In this document: piece by piece, positions 1 through 9,368 of the stretch
How the letters are laid out: each line of letters opens with the position of its first letter
Position numbering within the stretch: position 1 is the stretch's first letter
NCBI RefSeq assembly: GCF_003590095.1
Contig: NC_039505.1
Span: 620,001-684,000, forward strand
Origin: Trichoplusia ni
Lineage: Eukaryota; Arthropoda; Insecta; Lepidoptera; Noctuidae
Direction of reading: 5' to 3'
Length of the DNA stretch: 64,000 nucleotides
The notes under the pieces: model-generated
Databases searched by the model: none
Told to the model about the DNA's origin: nothing
The model's input: only the letters and a program-made list of their open reading frames with translations
Made by a program: the position numbers and the translations under genes

Positions 1-187
1 TGACTGATAACCACTGCATTGTACTAATTTTGTTTAGTAAATGCTTTATTTTTGTTATTTAATTTTCGGAACCGTTGGTGAACACAAAAACCAGTAATGC
101 TTTTTTTGGAAATTATTGTACGATGTCTATATCAGAAGATTTAATGATATTAGGTATCTTAAATCTAAAAATCTAATAAAATAAAAC

Positions 188-372
188 GTGAACGAAAACT
201 TTTCAATACAAACGTACCGTCTTTTGGTATTACCAAAAGACGGTATTTAATTTATCTAGGTTCCTAATAAACTTTTAGTTTAAAACGTTTACTATTACGA
301 AATGCCAGCGAATTGCATTTCGCATATTTTAACACCGCTAACAGCATGTTTTCAACTTATTTTTTCTGTAAT
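188..372 (+). repeat. Left copy of an inverted repeat pair
   Basis: About 185 bp that recurs in reverse complement at 4203-4418. Shared blocks include the outer motif GTGAACGAA..TTTTC.ATACAAACGTA (188-216) and the inner stretch with CGAATTGCATTTCG and AACACCGCTAACAGCATG (about 232-372). A near-perfect hairpin lies at 216-246 (arms TACCGTCTTTTGGT and ACCAAAAGACGGTA). The two copies differ by substitutions and by a roughly 60-bp block next to the hairpin. They are either terminal repeats of a 4.2-kb element or two separate MITE copies in opposite orientation. No target duplication is clear. Confidence 0.7.
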
Positions 373-404
373 TTAATTCTTAATATTTAATAATAATTAG
401 TCGC

Positions 405-1165
405 AGTGTGATGATAAAATACATATTTTTCAATTTGGACCAGTAGTTCCTGAGATTAGCGCGTTCAAACAAACAAACTCTTCAGCTTTATATATTAGGA
501 CCTATAGAAGTATAGATAACATTTATGAGCTTAAATATGATAGAAAATACAAAAATTTTGCTAATATAAAGCGCCTTCTCGTTTATAACCACAACAATAT
601 CATAACGGGCCGTGCAGCAGAAATCGTAATATTTTAATTTCGCTATAACTTCAGAACCAAACGTCCAATTTTAATTATTCAAAGACCAAATATTATCTAC
701 ATTAACTGTACATAGTGATGAAATAATTAATTTTGATAAGGATTAATAGCATGAGTAAAATAAACGCGTTTAAATGTAGTCCAAAAAAAATGAAGATTTT
801 TCAATAAAAAAAATGGTTATTGTACCTCACTCGACATAGATAGGTATAGTGTGTCGCAAACTTTTTTGTAGATATTTATAACATCTACAATTACTTAGAA
901 CATTTTATGGTTCTATCTTTAATAGTTTAGGCAGGGTACGCAAAATAAGTAACTTTTTTGGTTGATTATTTACACCTTGTGTTCGAAAAACCCTAATATC
1001 TTACGGAAGCCTATTTTTGTGCAAAATTAAATATAGCCTATATTACTCGTGGATAATGTAGCTTTCGAATGGTGAAATAATTTTTAAAATCGGTCCAGAA
1101 GTTTATGAGCCTATTCAATGAAACAAACAAAGTTTTCCTCTTTATACTATTAGTGTAGATTAAAA
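405..1165 (+). repeat. Degenerate RTE-type LINE/SINE 3' tails
   Basis: Two stretches (about 405-510 and 590-1165) contain the wording typical of lepidopteran RTE-derived 3' ends, such as GACCAGTAGTTCCTGAGATT and CAAACAAACAAACTCTTCAGC, and later a diverged CGGTCCAGAAGTTTATGAGC followed by AAACAAACAAAG. No coding capacity is visible. They are probably 5'-truncated copies of RTE elements or SINEs that borrow their tails. Confidence 0.5.
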
Positions 1166-1586
1166 TTCGGTAAATTTAAAATGATCAAGAGTATGTTTTC
1201 GTTATGAAACTTATTTTTTGGTACCTAATAGGTAACAAATATTACGTAAGTAATCCAACCCAAGTTTATTTTTTTTTTGCAATAAGAAAGAGTACCTATT
1301 GTTTTACACTATCCCATTTTTCCATTAAATCTTTTTCCAAATATTTCACTCCCACCACATCCATGTATTGGCTAGAGGCCTCCGTCGACTCCGTCCTAAC
1401 TCGCCTATACCTACGCGATAATCACCTACAGCGAGCGACAACTGTTACCTACTAAGTTCCGTTTAAAATTTTAAAGTAGGTATGCTAGAGGCGGTTTATT
1501 TAAATATTATATTAAACAGTACATACATTAATGTTAGGTAATATTTCGTAAGTAAATAGTTAGTTAATAAAAAATATATTTATTAC

Positions 1587-1935
1587 TAGCTTTTCGCCCG
1601 CAGCTTCGTCCGCGTCGATGTCGGTTATATCGCGTTTCCAAGAAAGAGAACTCTTCAAAAGTCCGGGATAAAAACTATCCTATGTTCTTTCTCAAGGTCA
1701 ACTCTATCTCTGTACCAAATTTCATTAAAATCAGTTCGGTGGTTTAGACGTGAAGGCGTAACAGCCAGACAGACAGAGTTACTTTCGCATTTATAATATT
1801 AGGTATAGTAGGGAATATTAGTGTAGGGATTAAAACGTTTTTTTTTTCATACCTACTTTGTTAAAATTTTACTTTGCTTGTAGGTACGTACTACGTAGTA
1901 GGTACTGTGCCAAATTTCATTAAAATCAGTTCTTC
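1587..1935 (+). repeat. RTE-type 3' end copy, with a second partial copy
   Basis: The stretch 1587-1815 runs from CTAGCTTTTCGCCCGCAGC through a segment about a non-specified coding remnant to CAGACAGACAGAGTTACTTTCG and TATAATATTAGG, the standard wording of a lepidopteran RTE/SINE 3' end. The phrase GTGCCAAATTTCATTAAAAT recurs at 1911-1930, which marks a second, shorter copy. It is non-coding. Confidence 0.65.
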
Positions 1936-1974
1936 GTCTTCTTAAAGTGCTTACAGATATAACAGATTTTTTTC

Positions 1975-2192
1975 TTTCTTTTTTGTTAAAAAGCTACTCC
2001 CGCACTAAGGAATTTAATCCATGTGTTGCGGGGCTTTCACAAACATACAATTCACATGCACAAAGACACCTAGCCTCAGAACAAGCATTCGTGAATCACA
2101 CAAACGCTTGTCCTACACGGGGATCAAACCCGCGATACGTCGCGCCCAGTGGTTTAGGCGGGATGACCTCAACCGCTCGGCTATCCGTGTAG
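1975..2192 (-). repeat. tRNA-derived SINE
   Basis: Read on the minus strand from about 2192, the sequence opens with a tRNA-like head. It has an A-box-like TAGCCGAGCGGT and a B-box-like GGGTTTGATCCCCG, closed by CACGGATAG/CCCGTGTAGG. A tRNA-unrelated body follows, with TGTCTTTGTGCATGTGAA and GTGCGGGAGTAGC. The body shows that this is a SINE and not a functional tRNA gene. A polymerase III internal promoter is implied by the two boxes. Confidence 0.8.
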
Positions 2193-2568
2193 TCAAATTG
2201 AATGAAAGTGTCAAAAAACCTTGACAAATATATATTTTTGCTATTTAGTCTTGAAACCATAATTTCAAATTCAAATGCTACAACAAATACATTATAACAC
2301 TCAAATTTAAAGTAAAGGAGAAATCCAATTAACATTGACAGAGTAGGTATTAATCTAGGCGCGCTATACCAGAGTAAAGCAGACAAAAAGTAAACAAAAC
2401 CTATGTGCTTGCCCTCGCTCTACCCCATCCAAATTATTAAATTTATTTAACTATTAATTTTAATAATCACTTATTACGTCGTCGTCAAAAATGAATACTT
2501 TATTTAACTATAAACAACAAAACAATCTTTTACATCGGTAAACTACCTAATAGTTATAATGTCGAACC

Positions 2569-3950
2569 CATAGAAATCTAAATAACAAGGTAATAGAAGT
2601 GCCAACGCCGCGTGACCTTGTCGCCACACTGGTGTCTTGGACGACACCAGCGCGCGAACTTACGCTCAGTCGCTCGCGGAACGTCGTCACAGCAAGAACC
2701 ACTAAAAATGGTGTTTTGCGGCGTTTCTCAGGCTGGAAATTCATCTGCATCGTGTAATAACATAAATAAAGAAATAACATTTTATCGGTAAGTAAATTAT
2801 TGCAGTAATATTGATGTTATTGCAAAATTAAAGTTCAAAACATAACCTTCATTATAAACCATATTTATATCGCACCATTCTGCAACAATTTCATTCTTTA
2901 CTAATCATTGCCTCTGCAGTAAGAGACTTACAGAAATGCACCGTTGTAAAAAGAGAAATGTATAACGAAAAATAATATTTATCAATGCGATCGTGTTTGT
3001 AGTGGTACGGCCGCACAAAACTGTCGGAAATAGTGATGTGGTTAAGTGCGGACAAATTATCCAAAATGAACATTGTATACGAAAAGTAACAATTTTAATA
3101 GTCGTTTGTTTTTGTGAACATATTATTGAATATATTTTTATTTCAGAATCCCGCAGGATGCAAATAAATACAAAAGACAAGTAGATGACTACCACGGGTA
3201 AACGAAATTGGTACCCTATAACTTAGGCCGAATATACACTATGAAATTAGTTGCATGCTTGATAACTTGCCGCCCGCCGCCGCCCGCGCCCCTCTCCATT
3301 TTTACGGCTCGGACCGCGCTCGCAACTGAATGTTTCAAAAAGTACGCCATGCGCTATAGCATAGCATTGAATAAAAATTGCAATTTAAATTTATCCAAAT
3401 CTCATAAATACTTATTTTTTATTATGAACGTTTACTAGTCATTCGATACATGAACTGGGCTGCTTTTGTAAGACGACTAAAAAGTCACCGTATAAACCAA
3501 ACCTACCTAGGTACCAAGTATTTCCTAATAATATTTTTTTTGTCAACCGACAATTAGCGATTTTTTTTTTGTAAGTAGGTACATATTATAATGTAATCCA
3601 TAGAAGAATACAACAAAAAACATTGTCACTCATAATTTCGTCTTTCATTATATTTCGGATCCGTAGTCAATCCCTAGTGTAGTTTACGTAATCACTACAA
3701 CTAATGCAAAAAAAGCAATGACTGTGTGAGTTAGTGAATCCATACAACGACAAAGTCAATCTTATTGCATTAGACGTACGGCCTAGTGTTGTTTGCTTGG
3801 TCTTCTCGATGTTAATGTTTGCGTGATTGCGTAGTTATTTGCTGTGAATGTGTTGAAGCCCCGCCCACCGGCGACATGCGTTTCGATAGATCGCCGCGGT
3901 GTATGCCATTTCTATTACCTTGTTATTTAGATGTTATTTAGATTTCTATG
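2569..3950 (+). mobile_element. P-superfamily-like DNA transposon, internally decayed
   Basis: The element starts CATAGAAATCTAAATAAC and ends in its inverted copy. The shared terminal repeat is about 30 bp, with a 10-11 bp internal duplication at the right end. It is flanked by a perfect 8-bp duplication GTCGAACC (2561-2568 and 3951-3958). An 8-bp duplication with CA..TG ends fits P-type elements and also hAT. The spliced THAP-like reading frame inside (2708-3201) favours P. At 1,382 bp it is too short for a full transposase and is non-autonomous. The same termini, joined end to end, occur at 15693-15722. Confidence 0.72.
2708..3201 (+). pseudogene. THAP-like N-terminal exons of the P-like element
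   Basis: Exon 1 (2708-2787) encodes MVFCGVSQAGNSSASC and on to ITFYR. It ends at a GTAAGT donor. An acceptor TTTTTATTTCAG precedes exon 2 (3147-3201), which continues in frame with IPQDANKYKRQ before a stop. The opening M-x-x-C-x-V...N and the F-x-R-I-P step match the start of THAP zinc fingers, which bind DNA in P-element transposases. The second zinc-binding cysteine is replaced (QAGN) and the rest of the domain and transposase is missing. The exon structure is inferred from splice motifs only. Confidence 0.5.
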
Positions 3951-4202
3951 GTCGAACCCAACGCCAGCGCATGCCACGAGCAGTGCGTACACGCACACAA
4001 ACATAGCGTGTTGGACGTTGGTGAGACATGCGACAGCGATAATATGGTTCCAGATTTGTGATAAATTTGGTTGTGTTCCGTAATACCAAAAATTATGAAT
4101 GAAAACTTATTATATGTCCACTTTTTTTTTGATAAATTGCAACTATACTATATAATCTGTGTTCCTATTAAAAGGATATTAAGAATATTAATGTTTTAAG
4201 TA

Positions 4203-4418
4203 CAGAAATATTAAGTTGAAAACATGCTGTTAGCGGTGTTAAAATATACGAAATGCAATTCGCTCGCATTTCGTAAATAGTGAATGTTTTAAACTAAAAG
4301 TTTAATAGGAACCTAGATAAATACCGTCTGTATCCGAATAACATAACTTTAAGTCGGTGATATGTTCGTAGCGACAATGATTTTGGTATTACGTTTGTAT
4401 GGAAAAGTATTCGTTCAC
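4203..4418 (-). repeat. Right copy of the inverted repeat pair
   Basis: Reverse-complement partner of 188-372. The inner part (4203-4330) carries CATGCTGTTAGCGGTGTT and CGAAATGCAATTCG. The outer edge is TACGTTTGTATGGAAAAGTA followed by TTCGTTCAC, ending at 4418. This copy has an additional block at about 4331-4389 that replaces the hairpin of the left copy. Confidence 0.7.
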
Positions 4419-4491
4419 CGCACCCTTAAGCTAGCTTAAGATATAATACACTGACTCTATATAAAAGTAAAGAAAAAATATTAGTACAATA

Positions 4492-4769
4492 GGGATGATG
4501 ACTGGGTATAAAAAGAAAAAATCTCTTTAGTCTCTTAGTTAGATAATTGAAAAGTATGAGACACGTATTTTTTCCTTTTTCAGAAAAACTAGAATTGACA
4601 AAGATTATCTGCTTTAGAGTTTAGGAGAGACTTGTGACGTAACGATATGGTAAAATTTATACTCAATCGTAACGTCACGCGTAAGTTTCATTCACTGTAA
4701 TTTGGTCAATTCATGTTTGCGGGACAAATTAAAAAATACGTATCTATCGTATATAATTGTCATCATCCC
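4492..4769. mobile_element. Short TA-flanked MITE
   Basis: A 278-bp AT-rich non-coding segment with terminal inverted repeats GGGATGATGAC (4492-4502) and GTCATCATCCC (4759-4769). It is bounded on both sides by TA, the target duplication of the Tc1/mariner group. It has no ORF, so it would depend on a transposase elsewhere. The terminal repeats are short, and assignment to mariner rests only on the TA dinucleotide. Confidence 0.65.
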
Positions 4770-4844
4770 TATTCAGTAGTTACAATAAAAAAAAACAAGA
4801 TCAATGTCACCAATAAAAGCGAAATATGTGTGCATCACTGTATG

Positions 4845-4960
4845 TAATGGGCTTTAAATAAGGCATATGACATTTCTTTTACTGCTTTGGGTAATTTGTT
4901 ATAGATTTTCGGCGCCAAACAGAAAACACTTTTATTCTTTAATGTAGTTGAAATGAAACT
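4845..4960 (-). pseudogene. LINE reverse transcriptase C-terminal fragment (distal part of a split element)
   Basis: The minus strand reads SFISTTLKNKSVFC, then LAPKIYNKLPKAVKEMS and YALFKAHY. The pattern (aromatic-Y-N-x-L-P near the end) is the C-terminus of CR1/Jockey-supergroup LINE ORF2 proteins. It continues the same-strand RT fragment at 5656-6154. The Penelope-like segment 4961-5655 lies between them, so that element probably landed in this LINE. Confidence 0.6.
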
Positions 4961-5112
4961 ACTTTTACGGATTTTATCGCGGTTTAATTTTAGATTTTAG
5001 TTCCCGACGTTTCGAAACCTTTGCAGGTATCATGGTCACGGGCAGACTGAGATGGCGTTCGTCTTGACAGAAGATGTTGCTCGTTCTACCTTCATATTTT
5101 AATTAATTATTT

Positions 5113-5468
5113 GTGGTCCGACCTACGCAGTATGAGCTCACTGTGTCTTGATGTCTTGCAGCGCTGCTCTTGGGTTTGGCCTTGAGTTTATTTATTATTG
5201 GATCCCAAGTAGGTGATATCTTCCAGCCATCTTCTCTATTGAAATTAGGGTGTTTTTTAATCTGAATAGCCTCGCGAAACATCCTAGGTAGGAATTTGGA
5301 TTCTTTAGCGAGGATCTGTGGTTGGTCAAATCTAATATAATGGCTGGAACCTTCAGCATGTTCGGCGACTGCAGACTTCGTTGAGCGGCGGTGTTTGACG
5401 TCAGCTATGTGTTCTTTAACGCGGGTCCCTATGCTTCGTTTGGTTTGACCGATGTAAGAGAGGCCTAC
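5113..5468 (-). pseudogene. GIY-YIG endonuclease domain of a Penelope-like element
   Basis: On the minus strand an open frame of about 118 codons without a stop reads [19 protein letters not shown], then KHRRSTKSAVAEHAEGSSHY, and REAIQIKKHPNFNREDGW. The Y-I-G tyrosine/glycine core followed by T-x-R-S-x-x-x-R and the late REA-I-x-I...NRE-G block are typical of the GIY-YIG nuclease fused to Penelope reverse transcriptases. This nuclease nicks the target DNA for retrotransposition. The start of the domain is cut at about 5468, where orientation switches. Confidence 0.75.
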
Positions 5469-5483
5469 CTACATGCGCAAAAC

Positions 5484-5663
5484 CACCTAAACTGTATGGG
5501 TTGCCAAAGATACACAAACCAAACGCCCCGCTACGTCCTATTGTAAGCCAAATCGACACACCAACCTACAGATTGGCTCAGCACGTCGCGAAAACACTCT
5601 CACCACTCAGAGGCAACACTACAGCGTTTGTGAAGGAACACACGGACAGCTTGTTTTTTAAAA
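5484..5663 (+). pseudogene. Penelope-type reverse transcriptase fragment
   Basis: The plus-strand frame reads [19 protein letters not shown], then [20 protein letters not shown] and SPLRGNTT, about 58 codons ending at TGA (5661-5663). L-Y-G-L-P-K-I-H-K plus L-R-P-I-V-S is a signature of Penelope-like RTs, which are related to telomerase. The catalytic palm with the YxDD motif is absent, so this is a fragment. Confidence 0.8.
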
Positions 5664-6154
5664 ATGTGTGAATTATTCCGAACAAAATTTGCTACTTCAA
5701 ATATAAAAAGAGATGGCAGAGTCAATATTTTGTGTTCAATGAAAAACGGTTTGCAGCTGTCTGTAACTTTTAAACCGGACATAGCTCTGATACAACGCTT
5801 CTGTGACTTAAAGATGATTTATCTGTTTGTGGAATTTCCCCAATGCAAGATTCCGAACCTGAGGACTGAACCAAGCATACCGTGATAGGCCGTGCAGAGC
5901 GCTTCTTTAGTTATAACTCGAGAGAGTCTATAGAGGGCATAGGATGTGGAGCTGATTCTCTTATTGCGGTCTTCTGTATGGGCTTTCCAGTTAAGGTTTC
6001 TATCAATAGTAATACCTAAAAATTTTGTAGTGTCAGCGTTATTGATAGTTGTTTCTTGGTATGTGATATTAATGTGATCACTGAGATATGTTTTTAAATC
6101 TTGAAGTGTGGGCTTTTCAAAATCTAAGTTGGAGGTTATAAAATAAATTAACAT
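5656..6154 (-). pseudogene. LINE reverse transcriptase C-terminal fragment (proximal part)
   Basis: Two same-strand frames (5819-6154, then about 5656-5782) make up the post-palm part of a CR1/Jockey-supergroup RT. They contain TKFLGITIDRNLNWKAH, AYHGMLGSVLRFGILHWGNS, and after a frameshift MSGLKVTDSCKPFFIEHKIL followed by TLPSLFIFEVANFVRNN. The frame then breaks at the Penelope junction and resumes at 4960. The endonuclease and the catalytic aspartates are missing. From 6155 to about 6340 I see only degenerate LINE-like sequence. Confidence 0.75.
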
Positions 6155-6340
6155 TGTATCTACTGTGGGTTCGCCTAAGTCATTAAGAGCTCTTAAGATT
6201 TTTTTTTACTGTGTCTAGTAATTGTCTGATTGATATTGCAGATTCTTTTTCAATGTTTTGTATGCTGAATAATGCGTGAAGATGATTGTGAATCAGCTGA
6301 TGTGAGTTATTGTATCTTTCCGTTATAAGTTCCAAATCAA

Positions 6341-7358
6341 TCAGCCAATCATAGTCCACTGCTGGACATAGGCCTCTCCCAATTTACGCCACAACACCCG
6401 GTTTTCCGCCTTCCGCATCCAGTCCCCTCCAGCGACCTTTTTCAGGTCATCGGTCCACCTGGCGGGCGGGCGTCCTACCTTACGGTTGCCGAGCCGCGGT
6501 CTCCATTCTAGGACTCGTCTGCTCCAACGGCTATCGGTCCTTCGACAGACATGGCCAGCCCATTGCCACTTCAGCAAGCTAATTCTACGAGCTATGTCGG
6601 TTACCTTGGTTCTTTGTCGGATGACCTCATTTCGAATTTTTTTCCTTCAAAGAGACTCCGAGCATAGCTCGCTCCATAGCCCGCTGTGCAACTTTAAATT
6701 TGTGGACTAGTCCAACCGTTAATGTCCACGTTTCGGCACCGTAAGTCATAACAGGTAGGACGCACTGGTTGTATGCTTTCGTCTTCAGGCATTGCGGTAT
6801 AGGCGAAAAAAAGACTCGACGAAGTTTGCTAAACGCTGCCCAGCCCAACTGAATTCTCCGATCAATCTCCCGCTCGAAGTTGTTTCTACCAAGCTTAATG
6901 ACCTGCCCTAGGTAGATATACTCTTGAACAACTTCGAGCAACGATCCTTCGACATATATCGGTCTCGGCCTGACATGTTCATTGAACATGATCTTGGTTT
7001 TATCCAAGTTCATGCCAAGACCGACCAGTCGTGAAGCTTCATTTAGGCCATGCAGCATCTCGCTTAGCTGGTCCAGCGACTCTGCTACTATGACGATGTC
7101 ATCGGCAAATCGAAGGTGCGAGATGTGCTCACCGTTCACATTTATACCCCGTCCAGTCCAATCCAGAGTTTTGAAGACATCCTCGAGCGCGTTGGTGAAC
7201 AGCTTTGGGGATATAACATCCCCCTGTCTCACCCCCCGACGCAGCTCGATCGGATTCGTCTTACGGTCATGGAGCTGGACAGTCATGGTGGCGGTGTCAT
7301 ATAAGCATCTCAGCACCTCGATGTAGCGCCAGTCAATACGACATCGTTTGATCGACAA
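6341..7358 (-). pseudogene. RTE-clade LINE reverse transcriptase, 5'-truncated
   Basis: A 243-residue frame (6627-7358) carries the RT palm: GVRQGDVISPKLFTNAL, then HLRFADDIVIVAES with the catalytic FADD, then GLGMNLDKTKIMFNE and LPVMTYGAETWTLT. After a 1-base slip in an A-run near 6640 it continues as LLKWQWAGHVCRR and GRPPARWTDDLKKVAGGDW (6341-6577). The AETW and W-x-GHV...R-PP-RW-DD pattern is the RTE clade C-terminus. It is truncated at 7358, before the endonuclease. The 3' end is close to 6341. Confidence 0.88.
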
Positions 7359-7384
7359 CGACCAAAACGTATCACCCTACCTAC

Positions 7385-7966
7385 GTAAGTATTCTACTTG
7401 TATTACGTTGATAAACGATCGGGGAATTAGTCAGGCCGTATGGCATTTTGAGATACTCATAATGGCCTTCCGGGGTGACGAAACCAGTGAGGTGTATGGA
7501 TTTTCGACTGTTTCACTGATTCGAATTTGGTGAAAACGGGATGCCATATCTAAACTGCTGAAGTACGTGTATTGTCCCAGTCGATCAATGTGGTCATTAC
7601 ACGGACGGTATACTACGGGTGTGGTGCAAGTTAACTTAATTACCATCTCGCCGGTAGTAACTGTACTTGTCGCCGTACCGGAAATAAGAAAATCTGAGAA
7701 AGCTTGGATAACGGTCATCAAAGAATCACGTAAATTGCCGTGCAAGGGAGTATCAACCATGGCCCGATCTAAATGTTGCACGGCAATAATCCGGCTATCG
7801 ACTCTACTTTGTCTAATTCGCGTTATGTACTGTCTATCCTTTGTGCGTCCGATTATTATCGATGTATTGATACAGGATTTAGGTACAACGATTAGATCAG
7901 CCTCTAAGGATATGTCACTTAATTCGATGGTAACGGTTATGAAAGAGGTCGCTATAATTTAACTAG
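7385..7966 (-). pseudogene. Ty3/gypsy-type LTR retrotransposon pol fragment
   Basis: Read on the minus strand, the frame begins in a protease-end-like stretch (EADLIVVPKSCINTSIIIGR), runs through a linker and enters an RT fingers/palm start ([19 protein letters not shown]). L-D-x-x-S-x-F-H-Q-I is the first catalytic RT block of Ty3/gypsy elements. The frame deteriorates toward 7385 and no LTRs are visible. The RTE fragment abuts it on the left. It is an isolated relic. Confidence 0.72.
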
Positions 7967-8157
7967 ATGGGGACGAAATGTAATGGCTGCGATGCCTATA
8001 TTACCGATAGCTTCGGTATCCTTATATATGTATATTTAAGGGTATCGGTCTGTACAAAGGGAAATAACGTAAAAATGTTCGTTTATTGGCATTCTTCTTC
8101 ACTCTCCGATGAACTCCTGATATATTGTGTTCTGCAGGTGCAAACATGGCCAAAGTT

Positions 8158-8687
8158 TCAGGTAAAAATATAACAGATTTCCTTTTTTTTTACAATCCGC
8201 ATGCTACTAAGCATTGGATTAGAGGTAAGAAGCCGATTAAAAATATCCTCATTACAGCTTTCCCTTGAAAATTTCCTCGCATAATCTTGGCGGTAACATC
8301 TAAAATGTTTGTTGCGAGCCTCAACTGCTTCCTCGGAAAGCTGTTCGATTGGCAGACTGCGCCTTGGACTAAAAGCTTGAGAATTGTTGGCGTCATAGGG
8401 TGCCAATCATATAGGTCCACATAAATGCGAGCAGTTTCTGAAGCAAATTTTTCATATTTTACGGGATCAATTTTGAACCCGCTTGAAATTGCTTCCAATA
8501 TGACTTTTAGTCTACAAATTAGCTCAAAACTGATGCCAGTTATTTCTGCAGCTAATTTGGGGTCCTCAAAGAACCTTCTGCTGGTATTTCCATCATTAGT
8601 ATTGCCGAAATTGGATTTCGGCATAGCTATTCGGCATTCCTCTTCCCCCGGACCGCGAAAGTGACTAGTCGTGTGCACGTATATCAT
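8158..8687 (-). pseudogene. Unrecognised protein, probably a multi-copy transposon-associated ORF, with one frameshift
   Basis: A 165-residue frame begins MIYVHTTSHFRGPGEEECRI and carries AMPKSNFGNTNDGNTSRRFF, EDPKLAAEITGISFELICR and ARIYVDLYDWHPMTPT. After a frameshift near 8350 the sense continues in an overlapping frame with LPIEQLSEEAVEARNKHFRC, YRQDYARKFSRESCNEDIF and NRLLTSNPMLSSMR. The text is coherent across the break, which suggests a real protein of about 165-170 residues now broken. I recall similar wording in repeated insect ORFs but cannot name the family. No catalytic motif, membrane segment or signal peptide is evident. From 7967 to 8157 I see nothing. Confidence 0.5.
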
Positions 8688-8839
8688 TTTATTTCTAAAA
8701 AATAATATTAAACTTTAAGTAAAATAAATAACTAAAATCAGCAACAAGTACCAGGCGCGCATAACTGATCAAGATACGGGGAGTTGTGGTGCGACAAGGA
8801 CAGCAAGTCAAGACAGAGCCGCCATTCACCTGACGTAAC

Positions 8840-8945
8840 TGAAGTCTGTCACTGGTCAACTGACATCTGTCACCGGTCAACTGACATCTGTCATCGGTCA
8901 ACTGACATCTGTCATCGGTCAACTGACATCGACCAAGTGACATCT
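8840..8945 (+). repeat. 21-bp minisatellite
   Basis: About four and a half tandem copies of a 21-bp unit, TCAACTGACATCTGTCATCGG, with small variants (CACC for CATC, a degenerate last unit). It lies about 430 bp upstream of the ORF1 start of LINE A and is probably part of its 5' leader. Tandem units in LINE leaders can carry promoter activity; that is inference here. Confidence 0.85.
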
Positions 8946-9368
8946 GGCATACGTCAACTTTCATCCGTTCGTGTCACCTGTCATCGGAGCAGAAGAAGAG
9001 GTGCAACGTTTCGTTCGACGCAGAGCTGAAGTTGATTGAGAAAATCAAAAGTTGAAATTTGTTGCATCCATCACCACGATTGCACGGCCATCTCTCGGTT
9101 ACCTACTGACCTGAGCCGCAGTGAGCCACTAACAGCAGTTTTCAAGACAACTACAATAAATCAAGTGGCTACTGTCTGCGAGAGCGCCTGACATCGCGGT
9201 GGACACGCCCAGATTACGTGTGAGTGAAACCAACTTATATGGACAACTGTCTGTCCTAGCGGTGGTCGTCCATTAAGTTTCCGTCCGCTACTGATCTAAC
9301 TATAGGTATAATACCTAGTTGAGTAATTAACTTGCCGTCGGTTCCGTTGCAAATAGGCCTACATTACC

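Larger units (their letters stand above)
4961..5663. mobile_element. Penelope-like element fragment with inverted internal order
   Basis: The segment holds two Penelope-type pieces facing opposite ways. A GIY-YIG endonuclease frame runs on the minus strand (about 5113-5468) and a reverse transcriptase frame on the plus strand (5484-5663). Near 5000-5050 is CCCGACGTTTCG and CATGGTCACGGGCAGAC, wording I associate with Penelope leader/pseudo-LTR sequence. Penelope insertions are known for rearranged, partly inverted copies. It interrupts a minus-strand LINE whose parts flank it on both sides. Confidence 0.75.

Noticed and set aside
2110..2192. tRNA gene on the minus strand
   Set aside because: The A and B boxes are present, but the cloverleaf is imperfect and a SINE body follows directly. 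The same reasoning applies to the tRNA-like heads at about 16415-16503, 50366-50455 and 63060-63136.
3840..3950. Possible CpG-rich host promoter near the GC-richer stretch
   Set aside because: The GC-rich part belongs to the right end of the P-like element, and no gene follows it.
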